64,000 bases of DNA. Origin: Siphlonurus alternatus. Lineage: Eukaryota > Arthropoda > Insecta > Ephemeroptera > Siphlonuridae. The stretch spans positions 27,971,192-28,035,191 of the forward strand of contig OX463781.1 in the NCBI GenBank assembly GCA_949825025.1, read 5' to 3'. The position numbers were made by a program, and so were the translations under genes. The notes under the pieces were generated by a model. It had not been told where the DNA came from and ran no database searches. It saw only the letters and a list, made by a program, of their open reading frames with translations. How positions within the stretch are numbered: the first letter of the stretch is position 1; each line of letters opens with the position of its first letter. Below, in pieces: positions 35,901 to 48,060 of the stretch.

Positions 35901-38900
35901 ACAGTCTTCTTTTTTTTTTAAGAAAATGAATTGGATTGACCTTTTTTTTCATAAGTTGTTTTAATAATAATAATTGAACTGCCGTTATATCCTAAGGATA
36001 TTGTTACAAATATAATATATATTACAGCTGTAAAGTAACTATAGTATTAACCCGTTGCTTTTTTTCCCCCTTCTTTTAAATAAAAAATACAGTATTCTCC
36101 ATAAGATGTATAGTTGTATGACCTCGGTAAATTGAACGTAAAGAAGGTTTTCTTAAGAAATGAGTGTCGACACGAAAGCAGCCAGCGACGTGCTCGTGGC
36201 GTCGAAAGTAAGCAGCCAGCCTCGCCACAGTTTCAACACCACACGACGGTGTTTTTATATTCCAACTCGTTGGTCAGCAAGTGGCGGCGGCTGTTGTTGC
36301 TTTCTCTACCGTCGAGGCCGCCGCCGCCGTGCGCTGGAGCGCCTGCCTTTACCGTGAAGACTTAGCTGATGGAGTATATAAGAATGTAATGGTGCTCATT
36401 TCTCGTCCTCCGCACTGCACCCTTGTTGTGCCCACCTATATAGACTAGCCAGTAGCAGCACCGACGAGTGCCTACGCCAAGACGAGAAATCTCGAGCCGC
36501 CGACCATCGTGTTCCGGGTTCGAGCCACATTGAGTGTACCACGGGGGAAAGTGTTGCTCGGGGAGAAAGCAACTTTATAATATGAGATAGACAGCAGCAG
36601 CAAGTAAGGAGGCAATCTCCAGAAAGCGCAATCGTGCGGCCATTGGTGGCGTCGAGCCTTGAAACCCGGCCAAAACAACTCGCTGCTATAGCTGCTTGCT
36701 CGTTTTCTGTCTGTCTATATGGCTGCTCTTGCTACTGCTGGCTCAAAGCCTCAAACGGCACAGCAAAGCAAGTGCAACTACTATAAAGCGGCCACAACTC
36801 GCACTCACGTCACCAATATATAGACCTGTCCAAAAACTGCCAGAGCGAGAAAAGCAATAAATCACTAAAAAGAGACTTGCCAACTTCAAGCGTATTGTCA
36901 TGAATAAAACATAACTTTCTGTAGGATTTCTTTATTTTTTTTTTTATCTTAATTATTTTTCTTTATTATTTATTTTAAACAAATTACTTATTTAATTATA
37001 TAATATTTAGTGGGAGATAAGGAGTCAACATTATCTTATCGAGTTCGGGTGCTAGAGTGCTAGACATCGGTAGCAACGCTCATCCTAGCTCCACCGTCCG
37101 TCGCCGTGCTGGCTGGCTGGCCATGTTGCTCCCGGATCTGCAATAATGGAGCAGCAATCCACTTTCCCTACGGCAGCAGCAGCCAGCAGGATGTCACCCT
37201 CCCTGCCTATCGCCGGAGTGATCGTAATAATAAAAATAATAGTGTCGTTGTCACTTCAGGACCCTCCAAATTTCGCCGCCGTCTGGTATCGCAGCCGTAG
37301 CCGTGTCTTATGACAACATTTGCGACAAGTTCACATTTCCCCAGATGAGGACGTACTTGCTATTTTTTGCCAATTTTGCAGGCGAATAAGATCTTATCAA
37401 AATTCACTAGAAAAAATTAATCTTGCGCAGTTCACACTTAAAGTAGACGCTGATATACGTCCTACCAATCTAAAATCACGCTTCATTTTACATTTTAATT
37501 TGTTTTCAATGTAAGGAAAATTATAGCTGTTTCTAGCGAGGATGTTTACCATTGGACGTAAACATCTATTTTCCTGTTAATGGGGTACTGACCAAAAAAA
37601 AAGGTTTCAATTTTTTGTCAATATTTCAAAAGGCACGAGAATTTCATGAAGAACGAGCCCTATTACAGCATTCTACGACAATTTCCTGATTTTATATGAA
37701 TTTTTAAAACCTTTCAAAAATGACGTCATAGCATTGAATCTTAAATGGGAAAATAGATCAGTTAACATTGCCAAATCCCATACTCAATATTGAAATGTAA
37801 CCAAAACCTCATTTGCAAGGTTTTTAGGTGCTAGAATCTCGATAATAAAGGTTTCAAATTTCTACCTTAATAACTTTTCATTTTAGCAATGTTAACTGAT
37901 GCATTTTCCCATTTAAGATTCAATGCTATGACGTCATCAAAAAAAGTTTTAAAAATTCATATAAAATCAGCAAATTGTCGTAGAGTGCTCTAATAGGGCT
38001 CGTTCTTCATAGAATTCACAGTACTTTTTACTAGTATTGCTAACTCAAATACCGGTCAGTACCCCATTATCTTTTCCTTGAAATCTTCTCCATATGCCAA
38101 GAGTTTCCATGCATGGCAGCAGTGTTAAATAAAATTATCGACGCTGTCGCCATCTATTTGTGAAGAATTTTTTGTGAAAAATACTTCTCTAGTAATTTAT
38201 GTAGTTATCCCTGGAGTTTGCAGGTGATTTACGCCTTTGGCATTGTTTATTAGGCCACTAGCGTAGGGGGCCAAATAACACATTAAAAAAAGTCGTTATC
38301 TTCGATCTAAACTTTGTGCGTGATACGTATTATAATTGCATGTACACCATTTACAACATATGATAAAATAAATGTTGCCAATCATATTGCTTCATAACTA
38401 CATTTTCTCTGTCAATTTATTTAAATATTAAAAATTTAACCCAATATTATAATAATATTGACACGTGCCTGCAAAAAAATTTATTATCATATTATCATAT
38501 AAATCTTTTATTTTGTAACTATATAGAAAAATTTTAAATATTGAAGAGAGAGGACTTTTGCTCTTGTTTATTTAATTAAAACACACTTGCTGTTGGCTTT
38601 TTTTTTTACACTATAAAATATAGTGGACGAGGTAATTGTGCATTCTATAGTTTACTCTGCAAATGTTGGGGCAGCAACAGCAATGACGACGACGGTGCGG
38701 CGGCAGAAAGTGGCCCACTTTTGTAACAGAGCACTTTCTCCTGTGGCCTGTGCTGCTGCTGGCTCGCCTTGTTGCGGAGGCGGCAGACTCACAACTAGGG
38801 ATCGGCGATAGTGAAAAAAGTATCGATACTTTTTATATCGAGTACTTTAAAAAGTATCAATACTCATCAATAGTATCGGCCCAAAATGTATCGATATTTC

Positions 38901-41900
38901 GATATATCGGAAAATATCGGCGGGAACATAAAAAACTGCAAAAAAGCATAGGAAAGCAAGTTGTCCCGATAGTTCAGAATATCGTCACTAGGTGGCGCTG
39001 CCTGCTCTCTAATGTTAAAATTTTTAAAAATATCGGCCAACGATACTCACAAAAAAGTATCGATTACCCGATAATTATCGGCTTGGAAAAGTACTCGATA
39101 GTATCGATATATCGTCAGAAAAGTATCGGGTATCGAGTATAATCGATAAATATCGCCGATCCCTACTCACAACCACTTGCTGTAGCAGCCAGTCACGCGT
39201 GGAGTCCACCCTTCTCGCCCCCAACATGTTATAATAATATAATATACCCCAGCAGGAGCGCCCAAGCGGCGGCGATAGAGATGTTGTAATCACAGGGTGG
39301 AGTGTCACAAGATAATTATTATACTATAATTCTGTATAATTATAAGTTTATAACTTAATTATTAACTTTACCGCCGTACATACAAGGGGTAATTAAAAAA
39401 TTAATAAACCTTTATTATTGTAATTTCAATAAAATATAGAATTTTCTCTTCCTTGTATTTTCCATGCTATTTACTGTACTAAGCTGACTGTACTCTATAC
39501 TTATTTTATAAGCTGTTATCACTTTATCAGTCAGTTATCGCTTGTAGTGTTTAGTCGTAAAGATATTCAAAATAGCTTTGTTAAGCCGGTATTACACCAT
39601 ACAATTTTGCATACAATTTTTCCTTACAAGAAAATTTCATCTCTATACAAACAAATGGAGTTCAAGTTTTCTTGTAAGGAAAAATTGTATGCAATAGCTA
39701 GAAAAATTGTATCGTGTAATACCGGCCTTAGATGTATTTTTATGTATTGAAACGTGAACGTTTTGTAACATTATAACATGATTAAATGTTACTCCATATT
39801 TCCATTTTATGGTGTTAGTAAATTTTAAATTTGTTAGTAAATTTTAAATTTACTAACGGGTGGTAAAAATTGAAAGCCTTTTGGCAAAGAAACATGTGGA
39901 ATAGAACAGAATATTTTAATTTGCATTAAATTTATACATGTAGATATTTACTAGATAAAATTTAGTGACCTCGAGATCAAATGTTAAGTATAAAGAGTGC
40001 TGCGGCTTGTTTGTTTTGAAATATTTGCACAGAGCTTTATTTGAGTGCATGTTGGTATTGAATAAATGCTTGTCAACCAGCAAAGATCCGAGAAGAATTA
40101 TTTAAATCCAATATAACCATGCATTATTTGAACACAAACTAAAAAAAATGTACACCGATTTCTGGTTCCTAGAACTCGCCAGCAACAGTGCAGCAAAACA
40201 ACTGATAATAAAAAAAAAAGTATTTAACTGCTCTGAAGCTCTGCTTAGACGTAAATATGTTAATGAGATGCTGCAAATTAGTGTTGTACGTGTAAAGGTT
40301 GAAACCAAATCAACATGGTAATGTAATTACGCCGTAAGTGTGACATGTAGGTTACATATACTTGATGACAAAGTAAATTTACATAGGTGGGAGGTTAATG
40401 TAATGATCCCTTATCTCACAACTTATTACATGTAGGGTTCCTTGTACTCTAAAGTATGTACGTTGCTCTATTCATAATTCCATTAATTATACACAACGAT
40501 TATTGCCATCAAACCAGCAATTTTACAAAAGGTGGGTGGGGATTCATTATCTGAAGGATTAAACATAAGCGCAAAGATGAGGTCTAATTTTAAACCAGGA
40601 TTAACTTGGTTGATTTCGACTATTGCAACAATAAGCCTGAAAAGAACTAGCAAGTACTAAAGTATAAGGAGACCACATATTTAAATTAGCTAAAACTTAT
40701 ATTTACAATAGACTCAAAGTTATTGCTAAATTCAGACCAGATACAAGCCATGACTATCTTGGATGCTCTCAGAAGAGGTTTAAGGGTAAGGTAACGCCAC
40801 CAATGTTAAAAAAAATCCCTCGCACAAAAATTCTGAAAAAAATTTAAAATGTTCTCCTCTACACCCCCTATCAGTAGCTAAAATATCAGGTATACAAATA
40901 CGATCTAGTTTTCGAGTTATTAATTTTTAAAGTTGACTAATTTAACATGGGAGTTCCATTTCTCCATGTTAAAGTAGTCAACTTTAAAAATTAATTACTC
41001 AAAAACTAGATCGTATTTGTATACCTGATATTTTAGCTACTGATAGGGGGTGTAGAGGAGAACATTTTAAATTTTTTTCAGAATTTTTGTGTGAGGGATT
41101 TTTTTTTAACATTGGTGGCGTTACCTTACCCTTAAAATCCAAGATAGTGACATTCGTAAATTATATAAAAAGAAATACATGGCAGAGGGCATCTATTTAG
41201 ATGCTCTGCATTACCTGCCTGGCAGCATACAGAGTGAAGAGAAAGAATTAGGAATTCTGTCTCTATTGGCTTACTAAAAGTAAAACAGCCTAATGACTTA
41301 CATGCCAAAACGTGGGCATAAGAAAAGAATTAAAAGAAGATAATCAAAATTAAAAGTTAAGCCTGACTTAAAGTTAGACCCACCACCATCATCAAAGATT
41401 AAATGACAGACATGATTCCATATAAGTGACAGCATTTTACTCTCTGTCCCCCCCCCCCTCCCTCTAATGAAACTGTAAACCAAGGAACATGTTAGTACAG
41501 GGGCAAAAACATTGCACTATGATAACAAAGATTGACCATAGAACATTGTCTGTTTGCAGCACCTCTCATTCCCCTCGCCTCAGCAGGGGCAAGGTCACAA
41601 GTTCAACTTCAGCATCAGCAGCATCGCCGACATCGAAGGTCCTCAGGGAAGCTTCGAATGTGTTCGGCAAAGTGGGGCCCGGTAAGTTTGGCTGCCGTCA
41701 CTTACAAGTTCCAATTATTTTACTCTTAACCAGCATACTTCTCTGAATCCCTTAGCTATTTAACCATTTGTTTTAAAGAAATTCAGCTACTCAAAATGCA
41801 TGCAAGTAGTTTGTGTCCAAACAATGTATAAAAATTATGCTTGGGATAGGGATTGATGGTTATTTGCCACCCCTGAGTCTCTCCACAATAAACCCCCACT

Positions 41901-44900
41901 GATATATTTTTATATAATACATCAAGTCTAGCAAATGTTAGTTAGATTCATATTGGGTGAACAGCTGTTTCAATCAGCTGATGTCTATAGAGGAGGAGGA
42001 TCTGAGATTTGTATCAAAGAAACTAAGAAATGTTTACTGTATACATACAGTCTATAGACAGGCCTTGTGGGTGACGTCACGGAAGATGTTTAACATCAAG
42101 GTATGAGTGTGAAGAGGAAACAGCATTGACTTGCGTTCATTCCACAAATTCAATGCACACACATGCATACGAAGTACGCTTCTTAGTTTCCCTCGGGTAC
42201 CAGAGAAGTGGTCCATGTTGTCCCTTACTGACAGAGGGTGACACATGGCAAGAGTTTGACGTTGAGCTTGTGTTATTGTAGCTCGCTGGACGCGCTGGGC
42301 ACCCTACAGAGCAAGATGCGCATCCATGCCAAGGAGGACGTGTACGAGGCCGCGCGCAAGAACTGGCAGGCAGCGGAGCAGCAGCACAAAAAGAACTGGT
42401 ACGCTTAATCTCTTCAACCTTCTGGACTTTAGACCTATTAATGAATCTGGATTGTGAATCACAATAGTGGTCTTGAACCACTATTGTGATTATGTTCTGA
42501 ACCCTAAAATAGGGGGCACATTTGACAGCCAAAAAATATAATTAAGCAACCGTTAATTTTTCATTAATTTTTGTTTTGTTTGGCTTTCATCCATCCATTT
42601 TGAATTTGTAAATGTTTTTAAATACTTGTTAAAAATTATGTAAGACAATATTTATTCATTTATTAATCATTTCACTACACCATTTAATAGTTTATAGCAT
42701 TAAAAAAGTATTCCCATGTGTACAAAATAAAATTAAAATTTAAAAAAAAAGGAAATATTGCTACATATGTAGATGATTGTATTTTTATACTTCTATTACA
42801 CAATATAAACGGCTGCAGGCAGTATGATGTGAAACAAGTTGTTTTGACGACTTGGCTGGGATTATTATTTAATCAATAATGTACTGTAAGAAGCTTATTG
42901 TCTAGGTTTTTGTTTGCACCATGTACTTTTTTGGACAACAGTACAAAGCCTAGAGTGTTGTATGTGTTCAGCATTTCTAGGATATCTTCCATTATCTTAT
43001 TTTTCATGTTTAAAATGTATTCCTCCTCATAAGTTAATTATATTAGACTAGACTGAAGCTTTTGAATAGTTAAATATTGTGACAATGGCCTCAAAATAAA
43101 ATCATATATTAATTCAAGTCTTAACAAATGTTGTGGTACAGCACCCAGGTGATCAAGCAGAGTGGGCCGGACATTGGCCGCAAGGTGAAGGTGAAGAAGG
43201 GTCCGGGGGGAGGTGGCGGACTGCCCCCCATCCCCCGGAGAGAGGCGTCACCCCCAGGTGGTCACCGGCACAGCGGCATCACCAAGATGGCGACGGGAAC
43301 CAATCATAGCCAACACCTTGTCTCGAGCACCAACTCTGCACTCACAAGGCCCATTGCCAAGCAAGCTGTCGGAAACCCCGATATCTTGAAATGCCCAATA
43401 AGGTGAGCAGACTTCTTTATTTAACTATTTTCCCTGAACAACATGAAACTGTGAAGATTGAGGTACATACATGATCTAATGTGTTAATTGCCCAAATTAC
43501 TATAAATCAATGAACCAAAAGCTGGAAACCTGAATAAGCCAGAGAGCATTATTATTATTAAATAAAATCAGCTAATCTAGATATTGTGGAAATGTATATG
43601 TGGCAACATTTCATGGCTTGGATTGCCCTGAAGTACTTCTATTTTCCATAAATTTGGCATTGAAAACAAAACATTTAGGGTACTTTTAAAGATTTTAGTA
43701 GTAAATTTTAACAAAAGTAAATTTGTAAATAAATATTTCATATTTTTTAATTTTCAATTTAACATTAGACCTGGAACTAAGAAGACTAATTATTTATTTA
43801 TTAAACCTTTTCAAAGCATATTTTTAATGTATCATCACTATAGATAATACTATAATACAGTATACTACTACTTGCAATAGACTAATAGTCCTTATGAATG
43901 TTCTAAAGTGAGTGCATGCATGTTGCAGGGAGAGGCTAGTGCATCTGCTGGCTCTGCGACCATTCAAGAAGCCTGAGCTGCTGAGCAGGATTCGCAGAGG
44001 TGAGTGGAATCTGATTGGCTCGTGTTCAAAATACTGACGCTGTTGTTTTTCAGACGGTCTCAGAGAACGAGACAAAAACAACCTAAGCGCCGTGCTAAAG
44101 CAGGTGGCTTACCTTCGCGACAACACCTTCCACCTGAACCACAGTCTGTGGAATGACGTTCAGGAGGACTGGGCCTTCTACTCTGAGCAGGATCGCCAGG
44201 TTCTCAAGAGGTGAGCTTCACCTCTGCAGTCTGACCTCGATTAATGATTGCATATTTGAATTGGCATTAGGACTAAATATTCCATACAGCCACAGAATGC
44301 ATAGATTACTGTGATAACAGTGTACTTTTATTAAACTATTGGTATTTATACAGTACATTTTTTTTTAATTCAAAAGAACTGCATGCATTGTGGGGCAGTC
44401 TGACCTAATTTATTTTCTGATTAGCTGTTTCAGTTTTCCATTCATAAACTGTATTTTTATTTGAATTGCTGTTTGTCGAGATTCAAAATATGTTTATCTA
44501 AGTACTCTTGGCTGTTGGAAGGAGAATGGTGGTAATGTAGATATGGTTACAGGCGTAAGCCCCAGAACTTAACTCCACCTGGCAGTGATGGGGGAAGTTC
44601 TTCTGGGTCTGGCCAATCGCCCACCAGTACTCACCCCGGCAGCCCTCCCTCCATTATCTCCTCATCAGACCTGTCAGCCAAGCGGCCAGGCTACTTTGAC
44701 GGAGCTGATGGCCTGCCCACCAAGAGGCCTCGCATTTCACACTACAGACGCCCCCCTGAGCCCAGTGCCCCGGTGACTTCGTCAGGCAGGGCGCCTTCTC
44801 CGCTTCTGCTACCCCCCCAGCGACCACCGCCCGTGGAGGATGAAAAGAGACGGAGAGTGGTGGACCTGCCAGACCGTTCCGTTCCAGAGCCTCCCGTCGT

Positions 44901-46314
44901 GCGAAGCAACAGCAGCTGTCCTCGAGTGTCCTCCACGAGTTGTAGCCCAGATAGCCAGCTGGAGGCAATGGAGGAGAGCAAGCCACCGCCTCCCATCGTA
45001 CCCCCCACCCCTCCTGTCGAATATCCAGAGTACCTCACGTAAGTAACAAAATGTTGATTCAGTCACTATTGCTGATATGAAAGTAATGTTTAATTGAAAT
45101 GTTGTGTCAAAAATAAATTCATCTGATAGTTCAAAACTAGTTAATTACAAAAACTTACCTACTTTCATCGTATCAATGTTTTTTTCTGTGTTAGGGAGAT
45201 GCATGTTTGCCTACAAGAAGAAAAAAAAAAAAAAGCTCAATTTGAATGAATAATTTGAATCTAAGTGTATACCTTCCAAATACCTTCTTTTCTTATCATA
45301 CCCACACTCTTGCTTTTAGACCATATTATTGGCTTACTAAAATGGAAAATAGAAATATAACAGTATTCTAAGAACAGTTAAGCAGAATACACAAAAAAAC
45401 ATTGATTGACAATGATTTTCAATGATTTGACATTGATTGAAAAAACAATTGACAGTTTATTTTTCCTCAGGGAATACACGGTGATTCGCACTGCAGAGCA
45501 ACGCAGCCGCTACAAGGCTGACTTCAACGCTTTGTATGGCGAGTACCGGGAACTGCATGCCATTGTAGAGAAGGTATCTCGGAGGTTCGCAGACCTGCAA
45601 GCTCGCCTCCGTAGGGAAGAGAACGGCAGCGAGGGGTGGAAGGTGAGTAGATACCCTGCCTTGTGAGCCATCAGCCACTAAATTAAAGCAACCTAATAAA
45701 CAGTTCCATCATCTTGAAACTTTGATGCTGCAACTGTTTGGCCATCATTGAGGTTATGGAGCTAAAAACAACTATGGCAACACTTCAAGATGGCCGTCTG
45801 AAAAAACCTGTACATGACTATGACTGGAAAAGCTCGAGACAGTGCAATAATGTTGTCAGTAATCTCTATCATGAATCTGAAAAAGCATGTTAACAGAAAA
45901 ACATGCTAACATAATCAAGTCATGCCCTCCATCATCATTTACAAAGCACAATTTATTTATTTCGATGCAAGATGGTTTGGTGGCAGACTAAAGTAAAAAT
46001 GTTTTACTTAGTCTGAATAAAGTAAAAAGTATGTCATCATTTCCTACAGTATTATTATGAGTCATTGTTAAAATACTTGCATAAGAAGGCACTAAGTATT
46101 GACTTTTTTTTTCCAGAACGTTAAAAATCGGATTGTGCGAGAGTATGAGGAAAACAAGCGCAACTCTGTCTACCAGGATGCCAAGCGTCGGTTCCAGTAC
46201 TTGCATGAGAAGCTGTCCCACGTCAAGCGGCTAGTGCAGGAATACGACTCGACCTATGGGGTGCTAGCCAATGCACCTCCCTCACCCCCACTCTCCCGAG
46301 CCGCTACCTACTGA
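18483..46314 (+). CDS. ELL: RNA polymerase II elongation factor ELL
   Basis: Ten coding exons: 18483-18632, 33525-33572, 41560-41681, 42282-42398, 43142-43402, 43929-43999, 44054-44210, 44553-45038, 45471-45642 and 46117-46314. All have AG/GT sites, and the phases (0,0,2,2,2,1,2,2,0) join into 1782 nt, 593 aa plus TGA. The N-terminal ELL domain runs from YGLSS and FVFVKLTDSAYRAIEEY through QFLDNEG, HLSFPSP, GPQGSFECV to the KVKVKKGP segment. Next come ERLVHLLALRPFKKPELL, a Pro/Ser-rich linker with TKRPRISHYRRP, and the C-terminal occludin/ELL domain. ELL suppresses pausing by Pol II and works in the super elongation and little elongation complexes in the nucleus; the fly gene is Su(Tpl). Two very long first introns suggest intronic regulation. 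Length is close to human ELL (about 620 aa). Confidence 0.95.
20735..21090 (+). mobile_element. SINE with tRNA-like head
   Basis: The head at about 20738-20805 has a tRNA-like anticodon arm (CTGATTGGTAATCGG) and a weak B box (AGTTCATTCCC). The body has GAGGTTTCCATGGTTCCC, then CCAGGCAAATGCTGGG, then GGTCATGGCCGCC. From memory this body recurs in SINEs of many arthropods ('ccaggcaaatgctgggg...ggccacggccgc'). A truncated copy lies at 7667-7905, and the same body with a different head lies at 29291-29672. Confidence 0.7.
26408..26493. repeat. Small fold-back hairpin (86 bp)
   Basis: GTACACTCCATT at the left pairs with AATGGAGTGTAC at the right, and 'aaaatgtccaatcc' pairs loosely with 'ggatcggacattttt' inside. 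Probably a tiny MITE. Confidence 0.6.
29291..29672 (-). mobile_element. SINE with 5S rRNA-derived head
   Basis: Read on the minus strand, 29668-29588 is 5S-like: CGGTTCTCGTTAGATCACCG, AAGCTACGTCGAGCG (box A-like) and GTTAGTACTTGGATGGGTGA (box C). After that the sequence departs from 5S and runs into the same body as the SINE at 20735 (GAGGTTTTCCACGGTTCCC, GCGAATGCTGGGA, GGCCGTGGCC). An A-run at 29300-29291 (minus) forms the tail. Confidence 0.8.
29937..29998. repeat. (TA)n followed by poly-T
   Basis: TA run at 29937-29972 and T-run at about 29980-29998, in ELL intron 1. Confidence 0.9.
33525..33572 (+). CDS. ELL: ELL exon 2 (48-bp micro-exon)
   Basis: Sixteen codons, GKNSQHATIQFLDNEG, between TTTCAG and GTGAGT. 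It fills exactly the gap between RAIEEYIRNK (exon 1) and HLSFPSP (exon 3), matching the human stretch around RPSIRFQGSQG. It is isolated by 14.9 kb on one side and 8.0 kb on the other, so ORF-based searches would miss it. Confidence 0.88.
34990..36830. promoter_or_regulatory. Cluster of TATA-like boxes in GC-rich intronic DNA
   Basis: Six TATA-like motifs (35001, 35414, 36375, 36438, 36782 and 36817) stand in GC-rich surroundings, unlike the general AT-rich background. They could be promoters of unannotated intronic transcripts or an enhancer cluster for ELL. No clear initiator sits at the expected spacing, so this is tentative. Confidence 0.25.
37578..38069. mobile_element. 492-bp palindromic MITE (AATGGGGTACTGACC ends)
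   Basis: AATGGGGTACTGACC at the left and GGTCAGTACCCCATT at the right, bordered by TA. Inner blocks also pair: 'gaacgagccctatta', 'ctacgacaattt', 'atgacgtcatagcattgaatcttaaatgggaaaat' (split here as words) and 'cagttaacattg'. Arms of over 200 bases meet near 37825. Confidence 0.8.
38796..39165. mobile_element. 370-bp hAT-type MITE rich in TATCGAT words
   Basis: Ends TAGGGATCGGCGATA / TATCGCCGATCCCTA with a perfect 8-base duplication CTCACAAC at 38788-38795 and 39166-39173. The inside carries more than a dozen TATCG words in both orientations, as expected of sub-terminal transposase sites. It interrupts a GC-rich islet. Confidence 0.9.
39581..39730. mobile_element. 150-bp MITE (CCGGTATTACAC ends)
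   Basis: CCGGTATTACAC at the left pairs with GTGTAATACCGG at the right; inner 'tacaatttttccttacaagaaaa' pairs with 'ttttcttgtaaggaaaaattgta' (split across two blocks). TTA at both borders suggests a PIF/Harbinger-type target. Confidence 0.7.
40784..41131. mobile_element. 348-bp palindromic MITE, TTAA family, copy B
   Basis: Same ends, length and inside as copies A and C, with TTAA on both sides (40780-40783 and 41132-41135). In ELL intron 2, shortly before exon 3. Confidence 0.9.
41560..43402 (+). CDS. ELL: ELL exons 3-5 (rest of N-terminal domain)
   Basis: Exons 41560-41681, 42282-42398 and 43142-43402. They encode HLSFPSP...FNFSISSIADIEGPQGSFECV, then SLDALGTLQSKMRIHAKEDVY, then TQVIKQSGPDIGRKVKVKK followed by a Gly/Pro and Ser-rich linker. 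The order and spacing match the elongation-active N-terminal ELL domain. GC-rich third positions contrast with the AT-rich introns. Confidence 0.9.
42457..42491. repeat. Perfect 15-bp hairpin in ELL intron 4
   Basis: AATCACAATAGTGGT, loop CTTGA, ACCACTATTGTGATT. Just 59 bases past the exon 4 donor. Confidence 0.85.
43929..45038 (+). CDS. ELL: ELL exons 6-8 (conserved middle and Pro/Ser linker)
   Basis: Exons 43929-43999, 44054-44210 and 44553-45038. They encode ERLVHLLALRPFKKPELLSR, DGLRERDKNNLSAVLKQVA with LWNDVQEDW and DRQVLKR, then a linker with KRPGYFDGADGLPTKRPR and long Pro/Ser runs. Intron 6 is only 54 bases. High GC makes all six frames look open across exon 8. Confidence 0.9.
45471..46314 (+). 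CDS. ELL: ELL exons 9-10 (occludin/ELL domain)
   Basis: Exons 45471-45642 and 46117-46314 encode EYTVIRTAEQRSRYKADFNALYGEYRELH with HAIVEKVSRRFADLQARL, then NRIVREYEENKRNSVYQDAKRR and RFQYLHEKLSHVKRLVQEYD. This is the helical C-terminal domain shared with occludin, used by ELL to bind partners such as EAF/ELL-associated subunits. A short Pro/Ser tail precedes TGA at 46312. Confidence 0.93.
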
Positions 46315-48060
46315 CCTACCACAACGCTGACCTCCGCTATGGACCGGACTGAATAATCATTATATGCCTTATACAAATCTTAAAAAGAAAAAAAAAAAAA
46401 AAAATTAAATATAATATAAAAAAAATAGTCCAAAAAAATAAAGTTAATTATTCCACACAAAAAAAAGAAGAGGGGGTTGTGTAAAGTTGTTGGGATTTGG
46501 GAAAGTGATTTTTTTTTTTTTAATTTAAAAAAATTATAAAAAAGTTAAAAAAAGTAAAAAAATTGACATATAATTCCAGTGATCGATGTCGGAGCACATC
46601 AAGGCTGTGTGAGTGTGTGTGAAGTTTTGGAGATGCCTGGCAGGACAACTGGCACTTGTTTATTTCCTCTCGGATTGATGTGGCCTCCTGAGGCATTTTC
46701 CTAGCCACCCACAACGTCTCTCTAGCGCTGGACTAGCACAAGGCACAGGTATTTGATCTGCCTTCCGCTGGCAAGCAAGTTGAACTATCAACAGCTTGAT
46801 CTTCCTTAGCATTGTTTTATTTGCTTTTTAAGTAATCCTGTGCCTTATGATGGTTTAGTTTTTAATTATTATTATATTATTCTTTTTTATCCCTTACTTT
46901 ATGTTGTTATAATAATAATAATAATAATTCATAAATGTTAGACTTCCAAAATAACAAAACAAAACAAAAAAAGAAAGGTAGCAGTAGTTAAAAATATGGA
47001 ACATACATTTTTTTTAATTGTGCGAATAATATTTTTGCTTCTTATAACGGGCCATTTTTATAATTGCAATTTTATTTATGAACTGATGTATTTATAACTA
47101 GTGTTATGAAAAAAAGCTTCCATTTAAAGTAATTGTTTTGTAGCTACTTTTTTTCGGTGAGGAATTAGATAATTAATTATGGTAATTAAATAAAAAAAGT
47201 TGATCTTATGGCATGGAACCTTTTGGACTGAATTACGAAAATAGAAATGTAGCTGGCTGTTCTTCTATTGTGTATCAGTCCAGAGTGTTGATGCATGTCG
47301 GTTACCTGCTTTATTACTCTGTTGACACACAAACAAGGAAAAGACAAGGAACTTTATATTTTAGAATTAATGTTGACGTTGAGACCCCTGAACTAATAAT
47401 GACAGATCTACCTTAATTGACGTGTGACACAAAACTTATCATTACAGCAGATCTGAAGCTACAGGGCCTCAGAAATATTTTTAAACTTCAATTTTATTAC
47501 ATATATATTTACATTTTATCACCAAAGTTATCATTTCCATTGCATGTTTAAAATTAAAAGCTGTACTTAAAATCATCAAATCCAGAATATCTGGTTAAAA
47601 AAAAAAATGTATATAATTTTTTAATCAAAACTTTTAAACTGAGAATTTTATAAAATAATTATTGCATGATATAATTATATTATTATATATAATTTTTAAA
47701 TTGATGTACAATACTAATTTGAGAATATCGTACCAGATTTGTGCCTATTTGACAAATCTTAAGACATTATTTAATAATCATATCGGGCTTTGACCAAAAG
47801 TTATTTTGTTGTGATATTAAATTTGTTTGCCGTGTTCTTGTTTATGCAGCTTTTCCATTACAAGGGGGCCCCTTTAACCATACCTTGAGTGCTCTTGTTA
47901 CTTCCATACTTTACTTGTCTTTGGTTGTACTTTTTTATAAATAGAAGAACCACACTTTAATCTTTATTAAGTTCGAACTATCTTATGCAAAATATGCTTA
48001 ACTTTGCGCTTTGAATAAGCCTTTACACCTCGAAGTTAAAATAAAAAAATAAAATAAAAC
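46315..48060 (+). terminator. ELL 3' UTR with candidate poly(A) signals
   Basis: AATAAA at 46437-46442 is the nearest signal to the stop. A cluster of AATAAA/ATAAAA motifs at 48040-48059 is a possible distal end. Which is used cannot be told here. Confidence 0.4.

Larger units (their letters stand above)
33573..41559 (+). other. ELL intron 2 (8.0 kb)
   Basis: Holds four palindromic elements (37578, 38796, 39581 and 40784, listed separately) and GC-rich islets near 34150-34270, 34800-35480, 35640-35900, 36150-36720, 37080-37310 and 38680-38790. TATA-like boxes occur at 35001 (TATATATAAG), 35414, 36375 (TATATAAG), 36438, 36782 (TATAAAG) and 36817. No coding exon is recognisable. Confidence 0.6.

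Noticed and set aside
38750..39142. 130-codon ORF on the plus strand
   Set aside because: It lies almost wholly inside the hAT-type MITE and its translation simply reflects repeated TATCG words.
44654..45066. Long minus-strand ORFs over ELL exon 8
   Set aside because: Shadow frames of GC-rich coding sequence; the plus strand carries the conserved ELL linker.
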